Assembly: GCA_028709505.1 (NCBI GenBank)
Contig: JAQVWW010000083.1
Location: 1-6,349, forward strand
Origin: Eubacteriales bacterium
Lineage (GTDB): Bacteria > Bacillota > Clostridia > Christensenellales > UMGS416
DNA: 6,349 nucleotides
Direction: 5' to 3'
The translations under genes and the position numbers were made by a program. Below the pieces are notes generated by a model. It was not told the DNA's origin. It did not search any database and was given only the letters and a program-made list of their open reading frames with translations. This document shows, one piece after another, positions 1 through 4,386 of this stretch. Position 1 is the stretch's first letter, and each line of letters opens with the position of its first letter.

Positions 1-840
1 CGGCGGCTCGGGCTTTTGTGCCACGCAAATTTGCCGCCCGGGCAGCGGTTGCTGTAAAGGAACCTCTTGCACAGCGCCCCGGGAGAGCGCGTCCCGTGCA
101 AAATCGCGCACGACGCAGCCGATGCCCAAATTACGCTGCACAAACTGGACGATCAGGCTGCTGGTAGCCAGCTTAAATTCCGGCACAAGGGCGATGCCCA
201 AAGCCCTGAAGTGCGCGTCCACATAGGCGCGCGTGCTGGTGCCGCCCTCCAGCAGAATAAGAGGAAGCGTTTCCAGCTGCGCCGCGCTCAGCGGCAAAGA
301 AAGCTTCTGCGCCCACTGCTTGCCACAGATGAAGATGTCCTCAATGGGACGTACCGGCGTCACCTTCAGGCCGTGCCCGTCGCTCAGCGGCTGGCTGACC
401 ACGCCAAAGTCGATGCGGTCGGCTTCGAGAATACGCAGCGCCTCGGGCGTGGGGCCGTTGGTAATGCTGATTTTCACCTTGGGATATCGCAGATGAAATT
501 CTTCTAAATTTTTCAGCAGATAGTATTCCAGCGTCATGTCACTGGCGCCTATGCGGATTTCGCCGCTTTCCAGCCATAGCTGGGCCTGCAAATGCTTTTC
601 ACCCAGCTCAATTTGCTCCATGGCCCGGGCGATGTGCCGATAGAGCGTCTCTCCCTCGGCAGTAAGCACCACCCCTTTGGGGATGCGCAAAAACAGCCGG
701 CAGCCCAGTGCGTTTTCCAGTTGGCGGATGCTTTGGCTGACCGCCGGCTGCGAGACATACAGCTGCTGGGCCGCGCCGGTAATATTGCCGGAGCGGACGA
801 CATAATAGAAAATTTTATACCAATCATAACTGATGTTCAT
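1..840 (-). CDS. LysR-family transcriptional regulator (C-terminus cut by window edge)
   Basis: A DNA-binding regulator, probably controlling itself and the divergent plus-strand genes. Reading the minus strand from ATG at 840-838 gives 280 codons with no stop before the window edge. Residues about 1-60 form the N-terminal winged helix-turn-helix typical of LysR proteins: GNITGAAQQLYVSQPAVSQS at 18-37, then an RQLENALGCRLFLR-type segment. A linker helix follows (about 60-90), and residues about 92-280 match the periplasmic-binding-protein-like effector domain (IRIGASDMTLEYYLL near 95-109, DFGVVSQP near 144-151, LLEGGTSTR near 196-204). Family members are usually 290-300 residues, so only about 10-20 are missing. 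The start is supported by AAGGAT on the minus strand (plus 848-853), 8 nt upstream counted from AAGGA. The fold is clear; the co-inducer and regulon are inferred only from the divergent arrangement. Confidence 0.93.
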   Translation of the reverse strand, partial: MNISYDWYKIFYYVVRSGNITGAAQQLYVSQPAVSQSIRQLENALGCRLFLRIPKGVVLTAEGETLYRHIARAMEQIELGEKHLQAQLWLESGEIRIGASDMTLEYYLLKNLEEFHLRYPKVKISITNGPTPEALRILEADRIDFGVVSQPLSDGHGLKVTPVRPIEDIFICGKQWAQKLSLPLSAAQLETLPLILLEGGTSTRAYVDAHFRALGIALVPEFKLATSSLIVQFVQRNLGIGCVVRDFARDALSRGAVQEVPLQQPLPGRQICVAQKPEPP

Positions 841-877
841 ATTCGATATCCTTATAGAAACCGTAAAATATACAATG

Positions 878-906
878 ATTATATAGGCCTTGGGCAACGC
901 CGTAAA
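878..906 (-). promoter_or_regulatory. Predicted sigma-70-type promoter of the LysR gene
   Basis: On the minus strand, a perfect -10 TATAAT (plus 878-883) is preceded by exactly 17 bp and a -35 TTTACG (plus 901-906, 4 of 6 matches to TTGACA). The predicted transcript would start near 871 and give a leader of about 30 nt with an appropriate ribosome binding site. The spacer contains GGGCAACG (plus 892-899), the same octamer found in the opposite promoter, which suggests autoregulation. Confidence 0.7.
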
Positions 907-942
907 GCCTCATGCCTGGTTTGATAGATGGACGCGCCAATA

Positions 943-971
943 TTGATTGCCCGCGGGCAACGTGATATCAT
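943..971 (+). promoter_or_regulatory. Predicted promoter of the epimerase-led gene series
   Basis: TTGATT (943-948, 4 of 6 matches to TTGACA) and TATCAT (966-971, 5 of 6 matches to TATAAT) are separated by 17 bp. The start would lie near 978 and leave a leader of about 30 nt before the ATG at 1007. The two divergent -35 boxes are 36 bp apart, so the promoters are back to back and do not overlap. A perfect palindrome fills most of the spacer, which makes this a regulated promoter in all likelihood. Confidence 0.6.
947..960. promoter_or_regulatory. Perfect 14-bp palindrome, candidate operator
   Basis: TTGCCCGCGGGCAA is its own reverse complement and lies between the -35 and -10 of the epimerase promoter. 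Its right half plus two bases, GGGCAACG (955-962), recurs exactly at 892-899 in the spacer of the LysR promoter. The offset is 63 bp, about six helical turns. LysR proteins commonly bind dyads with a T-N11-A core, and T948 to A960 fits this. Which protein binds, and whether it represses or activates, is inference; a site between -35 and -10 would more usually repress. Confidence 0.5.
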
Positions 972-992
972 ACAGATATCAACTAACAATAC

Positions 993-1000
993 AGGGAGGG
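993..1000 (+). promoter_or_regulatory. Ribosome binding site fixing the epimerase start
   Basis: AGGGAGGG is followed by six T residues and then ATG at 1007. It selects 1007 over the in-frame TTG at 947, which lies inside the promoter palindrome and would add 20 residues unlike the family. Confidence 0.85.
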
Positions 1001-1006
1001 TTTTTT

Positions 1007-1837
1007 ATGAAGGGATTGCCGGTGGCAGTACAGGTATATTCGGTTCGCGAAGAAGCCGAGAAGGATTTTGCCGGAACCATGCGTAAAATCAAGGATATTG
1101 GCTATGACGGCGTGGAGCTGGCCGGCCTGTACGGCATACAGCCCGCTGAGATTCGTAACATCCTAAGGGAAGTCGGCTTGGAGGCCGTTTCAGCCCACGT
1201 GCCGTATCAAGATCTCATCGCCGATATGGAAGGTACCATCGATCAATATGTGACCATCGGCTGCACCTACATTGCGGTGCCTTATCTGGTGGAAGAGATG
1301 CGCCCGGGCACGCCGGCCTTCCCGGAAGTGGTCGAGAACATCAAAAAGATTGGCGCCGTCTGCAAAGAAAAGGGCATTACGCTGCTGTATCACAACCATG
1401 ATTTTGAGTTCGTTAAGATGGAAGACGGCTCCTATGCGCTGGACTATCTGTATGCCAACGTATCGCCGGATCTGCTGCAGACCGAAATCGACACCTGCTG
1501 GGTCAATGTGGCCGGCGAGGATCCCGCCGCGTATGTGCTCAAATACGCCGGCCGCGCGCCGGTGGTGCACCTGAAGGATTTCTACAAAGAGGGCAAACCC
1601 GCCAAGATGTATGAACTGATTGGTCTGGACGACGATGCGCTGGAGGAAAAGAAAAAGCAGGGCGTCTTTGAGTTCCGTCCGGTGGGCGACGGCATGCAGG
1701 ATATGCCGTCCATTCTGGACGCTTCGGTAAAGGCCGGGGCCAAATGGGTTGTGGTGGAACAGGACTTCTCAGTGGGCCGCACGCCGGTGGAGGCCATTGC
1801 GATGAGCCGCGAATATCTCAAATCCCAAGGCTGGTAA
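1007..1837 (+). CDS. Sugar phosphate isomerase/epimerase-like TIM-barrel protein
   Basis: A 276-residue cytosolic protein of the xylose isomerase-like TIM-barrel superfamily (AP endonuclease 2 / IolE-like), whose members isomerise, epimerise, dehydrate or cleave sugars using a divalent metal. Visible signatures in order are QVYSVR (9-14), the first-strand YDGVELAG (33-40), SAH (62-64), HNHDFEF (129-135), TEIDTCW (159-165), HLKD (188-191), a VGDG turn (226-229) and VVVEQD (248-253). E160 or D162, H188 and E251 are the likely metal ligands by analogy with the family; the catalytic pair cannot be assigned. Length is normal and the protein appears intact, with no signal peptide. It leads the plus-strand series and is divergent from the LysR gene, which suggests an inducible catabolic step. 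It could equally be a lyase or dehydratase, because this fold is poor at predicting the substrate. Confidence 0.9.
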   Translation: MKGLPVAVQVYSVREEAEKDFAGTMRKIKDIGYDGVELAGLYGIQPAEIRNILREVGLEAVSAHVPYQDLIADMEGTIDQYVTIGCTYIAVPYLVEEMRPGTPAFPEVVENIKKIGAVCKEKGITLLYHNHDFEFVKMEDGSYALDYLYANVSPDLLQTEIDTCWVNVAGEDPAAYVLKYAGRAPVVHLKDFYKEGKPAKMYELIGLDDDALEEKKKQGVFEFRPVGDGMQDMPSILDASVKAGAKWVVVEQDFSVGRTPVEAIAMSREYLKSQGW

Positions 1838-2025
1838 AGGCAAATGATAGGCCGGGCGACATCTGCCCAAAAGGATTTTGACAGCTCTCGCCTTTACGCG
1901 TTTGGCAGGAGGGTGGGCAATGGTTACCGGTCGGCAACGCACCGGGGTTGGTTTGCTGGCAAACCGCCGTGCACGGCGCCGGTTGGGATAGGGAAAATGC
2001 AATTGCAGGCCTTCTAGCGGGTTAC

Positions 2026-2052
2026 GGGCAAGGTTCGCCTTGCCCACTTTTT
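2026..2052 (+). terminator. Intrinsic terminator between epimerase and FAD oxidoreductase
   Basis: GGGCAAGG (2026-2033), a TTCG loop, and CCTTGCCC (2038-2045) form a perfect 8-bp stem, followed by AC and five T residues (2048-2052). It should end transcripts from the epimerase gene at least partly. The downstream gene begins 24 nt later and no strong promoter is visible between them, so read-through or conditional antitermination may feed the next gene. Confidence 0.75.
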
Positions 2053-2060
2053 ATAGGAAA

Positions 2061-2065
2061 AGGAG
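2061..2065 (+). promoter_or_regulatory. Ribosome binding site fixing the FAD oxidoreductase start
   Basis: AGGAG within AAAAGGAGC lies 10 nt before ATG at 2076, a slightly long but workable spacing. An ATG at 2069 is out of frame. The in-frame TTG at 2040 falls inside the terminator stem and adds residues before the Rossmann motif, so 2076 is preferred. Confidence 0.75.
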
Positions 2066-2075
2066 CAAATGGCAT

Positions 2076-3236
2076 ATGCGGACGTATGATGTGGTAGTTT
2101 GCGGCGGCGGCGTGGCAGGCATTGCCGCCGCGCTGGCGGCGGCGCGGCAGGGGGCAAAAACCTGCCTGCTGGAGAAAGAATATGCGTTGGGCGGGCTGGC
2201 TACGCTGGGCCTGATCGTCATTTACCTGCCGCTGTGCGATGGGGAAGGCGTGCAGATGTCCGGCGGCATCTGTGAGGAGCTGCTCAAGCTCTCGCTCAAA
2301 TACGGGCCGGGGGAAATCCCTGCCGCCTGGCAAAATCCCACCGCCTGCCGCGACGAGCGGGCGAAACAGCGTTACCAGGTGCAGTACCAGGCGGGTCCTT
2401 TTATGATTGCCGCCGAGGAGTTGCTGCTCTCCCAGGGCGTCACCATCTTTTATGATGCGCGGCTGGGCGCCGTCAAACGCGGCCAACAAGGCGTAGAGCA
2501 AGTGCTTATCGATACCAAAATGGGGCAGCAAGCCATTGCGGCCAAGGCGTTTATTGACGCCACCGGCGATGCGGATCTGTGCTATTTTGCCGGCGAGCAG
2601 ACGGTGGACGACGATGGCAATCGCCGCACCGGCTGGTATTTCAGCTATGATGGTCAGAAATTGGCACTGCATGGGCAGACCGATCCCATCTACGGCGAGA
2701 TTCCCGCGGGCAGCCGGCTTTACTCAGGTACCAAACTGGAGGATATCGCTGAGCATATGTTTGCTATGCGCAGGATGATTCTCTCCCATATGCAAAGCAT
2801 GCACGCCGCCGGCAACACCGCCGCTTACCCGCTGCTGATACCCGCCTACCACGGGCTGCGCATGACCAGAAGGCTGGCCGGCACGTTTGAGTTTAGCGAC
2901 GATGCCCATGAACGCGTGTGGTTTACCGACGCCATCGGCATGATTGGCAGCTGGAAGCAGGCGGGCAAGCGCTACAGCATTCCCTACCGCTGTATTACGG
3001 GCATGCAGAACCACAATCTCTACGCCGCCGGACGGTGCGTCAGTGCCGAGAAAAGCGGCTGGGATCTGACCCGGGTTATCCCCACCTGCGCCATTACCGG
3101 CGAGGCGGCGGGCATTGCCGCGGCGCTGCAGGCGCATAGTGGGCAGCGCCCGGCGGCTGCGCAGCTGCAGCGCATCATCATGGAGCAAGGCGGCCTGCTG
3201 GACAGCACGCTGTTCACGCGGCAGCAGCAAGCCTAA
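2076..3236 (+). CDS. FAD-dependent oxidoreductase (FAD_oxidored-like)
   Basis: A 386-residue soluble flavoenzyme. The N-terminus is a Rossmann dinucleotide fold: the first strand YDVVVCGGGVAG (4-15) carries the glycine-rich phosphate loop, and E33 ends the second strand, where the family binds the adenosine ribose. GGLATLG (39-45) is typical of the FAD-dependent dehydrogenase group related to fumarate reductase flavoproteins. FIDATGDADL (159-168) is the second FAD contact, and the C-terminal LYAAGRCVS (315-323) with a CAITGEAAGIAAA segment (338-350) closes the cofactor site. No signal peptide or iron-sulfur motif is evident, so an external electron partner is likely, possibly the flavodoxin-like protein downstream. 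The protein is a little shorter than many relatives, with variation in the middle substrate-binding part. FAD binding is confident; substrate and direction are unknown. Its neighbours suggest a sugar or sugar-derived hydroxy compound. Confidence 0.88.
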   Translation: MRTYDVVVCGGGVAGIAAALAAARQGAKTCLLEKEYALGGLATLGLIVIYLPLCDGEGVQMSGGICEELLKLSLKYGPGEIPAAWQNPTACRDERAKQRYQVQYQAGPFMIAAEELLLSQGVTIFYDARLGAVKRGQQGVEQVLIDTKMGQQAIAAKAFIDATGDADLCYFAGEQTVDDDGNRRTGWYFSYDGQKLALHGQTDPIYGEIPAGSRLYSGTKLEDIAEHMFAMRRMILSHMQSMHAAGNTAAYPLLIPAYHGLRMTRRLAGTFEFSDDAHERVWFTDAIGMIGSWKQAGKRYSIPYRCITGMQNHNLYAAGRCVSAEKSGWDLTRVIPTCAITGEAAGIAAALQAHSGQRPAAAQLQRIIMEQGGLLDSTLFTRQQQA

Positions 3237-3402
3237 GAATGGGCCACGGGGCGTCTTTGCAGTCATTTGTGCCGGACATAATACTGGCTGCGGCGTCAGC
3301 CATCGCCGGATCGGCGGGCGGGCCGGCAAGGCGCCTTTTGCTTTTACGCAGGCACTTTGCTGGCCCACAGGCCGGATAAATAGAAATGCGGAGGGATACC
3401 AT
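3237..3402 (+). other. Intergenic spacer between FAD oxidoreductase and flavin reductase
   Basis: No gene is supported here. TGGCTG (3285-3290) and CAGCCA (3297-3302) form a 6-bp stem with a 6-nt loop, and CGCCG/CGGCG (3304-3308/3312-3316) forms a second hairpin directly after it. Neither is followed by a T run, so they are not intrinsic terminators. CATAAT (3277-3282) resembles a -10 box but lacks a convincing -35 at 16-18 bp. Co-transcription with the upstream gene is therefore likely, with a weak internal promoter possible. Confidence 0.4.
3390..3395 (+). promoter_or_regulatory. Ribosome binding site fixing the flavin reductase start
   Basis: GGAGGG lies 7 nt before ATG at 3403. The same frame is open back to 3115, inside the upstream gene, but only the start at 3403 has this signal, and the encoded flavodoxin fold begins immediately after it. 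Confidence 0.85.
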
Positions 3403-3957
3403 ATGTCGATATTGGTGATTTGGGCCAGCCCCAACCAAGACGGATTGACTGCCGCGGCAAAGAACCGCGTGATGGACGGGATTGCGGCGGGCGGCGGAGA
3501 AGCCAGCGAGATTCCTTTGAACCAACACCGCATACACAGCTGCCGTGCCTGTGGAAACGGCTGGGGTACCTGCCGCTCCGACGGCAGCTGCGTCATCGAA
3601 GACGATTTTGCCGCCATCTACGACAGGCTTATCGCCGCCGACGGCATCGTGTGGGTTACGCCGGTGTATTGGCACGACATGGCCGAGAACCTGAAGACAT
3701 TTTTGGATAGGCTACGGCGGTGTGAAGCGGCGCATAACCACCATCTGCAGGGCAAGCGCTGCCTGCTGGTGGCCTGCGCCGGCGGTTCGGGCAACGGCGC
3801 CGTCGCCTGCCTGCAGCACATGGAGGTGACGCTGGCCGGCCACATGAAGATGGTGCCGGTGGAGCGGCTGCCGGTCACTCGGTTTAACCGCGCGTATCTG
3901 CTGCCGGCGCTGCACGCGGCGGGAGAGGAGTTTGCCAAATTGCTGGGGCAGGGCTGA
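3403..3957 (+). CDS. Flavodoxin-family NAD(P)H:FMN reductase-like protein with Cys motif
   Basis: A 184-residue cytosolic flavoprotein of the NADPH-dependent FMN reductase / flavodoxin-fold family. SILVIWASPNQDGLT (2-16) is the first strand and FMN phosphate loop. VWVTPVYWHDMAENLKTFLDR (83-103), with TPVY and the KTFLDR helix, is the hallmark segment that contacts flavin and helps dimerise. ACAGGSGNG near 126-134 is the later flavin-contacting loop. Four cysteines at 47, 50, 57 and 63 (C-x2-C-x6-C-x5-C) sit where iron-sulfur flavoproteins carry C-x2-C-x2-C-x5-C, so an Fe-S cluster is possible but the spacing differs. The likely role is moving electrons to or from the FAD enzyme upstream, or reducing a quinone or other acceptor. 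A decayed copy of its 3' end lies downstream. The family is confident; partner and substrate are not. Confidence 0.88.
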   Translation: MSILVIWASPNQDGLTAAAKNRVMDGIAAGGGEASEIPLNQHRIHSCRACGNGWGTCRSDGSCVIEDDFAAIYDRLIAADGIVWVTPVYWHDMAENLKTFLDRLRRCEAAHNHHLQGKRCLLVACAGGSGNGAVACLQHMEVTLAGHMKMVPVERLPVTRFNRAYLLPALHAAGEEFAKLLGQG

Positions 3958-3975
3958 CGCTCTGCCGGCGGTTTT
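3947..3975 (+). terminator. Weak intrinsic terminator overlapping the reductase stop codon
   Basis: GGCAGGGC (3947-3954) and GCTCTGCC (3959-3966) form an 8-bp stem with one G-U pair and a TGAC loop that contains the TGA stop codon (3955-3957). Only four T residues follow (3972-3975), after a 5-nt GC-rich gap, so termination is probably partial. Confidence 0.4.
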
Positions 3976-4033
3976 GCGATGGAAAGACGCATACCAGCCC
4001 AAGTGACGTGCTTTCCCCCCGGTGAAGCCTTTT

Positions 4034-4197
4034 TCCGGCCCGTTGGGCGGCTTCGCATGCGCTGAAAACACCCGGTGGCTGGCCGGCCATAGGAAGATGG
4101 TGCCGGTCATTCGGTTTAGCCGCGCATATTGCTGCCGGCGCTGCACGCGGCAGAAAGATGCTTGGCAAGCGGTTTTGGCGAGATTGACTTTATGTAA
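4034..4197 (+). pseudogene. Decayed 3' fragment of a second flavin reductase copy
   Basis: Positions 4078-4151 match 3831-3920 in the intact reductase gene at 69 of 74 aligned bases, plus one 15-nt gap and one 1-nt gap. The 15-nt gap equals the distance between two TGCCGGT repeats in the intact gene (3854-3860 and 3869-3875), as expected from slippage. The 1-nt loss (after 4119) shifts the frame. Weaker protein-level similarity extends left: SGPLGGFAC (from 4034) against SGNGAVAC. On the right, the shifted frame continues ALHAAERCLASGFGEIDFM and stops at TAA 4195-4197, much as the intact gene ends ALHAAGEEFAKLLGQG. No start codon, ribosome binding site or N-terminal flavin loop remains. It is best read as the tail of a tandem paralogue whose 5' part was lost. 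Confidence 0.8.
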
Positions 4198-4329
4198 ACG
4201 ATTTCGCAACCGGCAAGACGCTCTTTGCTCCCGATGAGGACAGCGCTCTTTGTGCCATTGGGGCAGCTGTCGCCGCAAAGATTTTCTGCCGCAGGGCAGC
4301 CGCGCACAACAGCCGGCTATTGTATCATA

Positions 4330-4362
4330 AAAAAGAGGCAAGCAGGATGCTTGCCTCTTTTT
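4330..4362. terminator. Bidirectional intrinsic terminator between convergent genes
   Basis: A perfect 14-bp inverted repeat (4330-4343 and 4349-4362) reads AAAAAGAGGCAAGC, loop AGGAT, then its complement. A-rich and T-rich ends flank the GC-rich core on both sides, so it supplies a hairpin plus U tract in either direction. It lies 24 nt after the PFOR stop codon and would also stop read-through from the plus-strand cluster. Confidence 0.92.
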
Positions 4363-4386
4363 GATTTGATAGTTCGCGGCGGAACC

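Larger units (their letters stand above)
1838..2075 (+). other. Structured intergenic leader before the FAD oxidoreductase
   Basis: This gap has no credible gene but is rich in inverted repeats. CTGCCCAAA (1863-1871) can pair with TTTGGCAG (1901-1908), leaving one bulged C. CCGGT (1927-1931) can pair with ACCGG (1941-1945). GGTTTGC (1950-1956) is followed by GCAAACC (1959-1965). GCCGTGCACGGC (1966-1977) and TGCAATTGCA (1998-2007) are perfect palindromes. ACCGG (1941-1945) and CCGGT (1979-1983) could also close an outer stem around two hairpins. The gap ends in an intrinsic terminator only 8 nt before the Shine-Dalgarno site. TTGACA occurs at 1878-1883 but has no -10 at a sensible distance. 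No known riboswitch class was recognised. It may be a simple terminator region or a regulatory leader. Confidence 0.4.
3958..4386. other. Non-coding stretch with hairpins and a gene remnant
   Basis: This stretch between convergent genes has no intact gene. It holds the downstream part of the weak reductase terminator; a long inverted repeat, GGAAAGACG (3981-3989) against CGTGCTTTCC (4007-4016, one bulged G); a nested dyad, GAAGCC (4024-4029) / GGCTTC (4049-4054) enclosing GCCC-GTT-GGGC (4038-4048); the decayed reductase tail; a direct repeat of CGCTCTTTG (4219-4227 and 4244-4252); and the bidirectional terminator at its right end. Open frames crossing it on both strands lack ribosome binding sites and recognisable domains. 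Nothing further was recognised in 4198-4328. Confidence 0.6.

Noticed and set aside
549..827. A 92-codon minus-strand frame starting at 827
   Set aside because: It is a different frame within the LysR gene, whose helix-turn-helix and effector domain read cleanly from 840.
947..1006. A 20-residue N-terminal extension of the epimerase from TTG at 947
   Set aside because: It would start inside the promoter palindrome, upstream of the predicted transcription start, while ATG 1007 has a strong ribosome binding site.
1878..1906. TTGACA at 1878-1883 as a promoter for the FAD oxidoreductase
   Set aside because: The hexamer 17 bp downstream is TTTGGC, and no -10-like sequence occurs at 16-18 bp.
3239..3379. 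A 46-codon plus-strand open frame (ATG at 3239) with a hydrophobic stretch, just after the FAD oxidoreductase stop
   Set aside because: No Shine-Dalgarno sequence precedes it and no family resemblance was seen. The Ala/Gly-rich content is what random GC-rich DNA gives.
2724..3675. Long minus-strand open frames across the FAD oxidoreductase and reductase genes
   Set aside because: They overlap genes with clear FAD and FMN motifs, have no ribosome binding sites and show no recognisable domains. They are codon-bias shadows.
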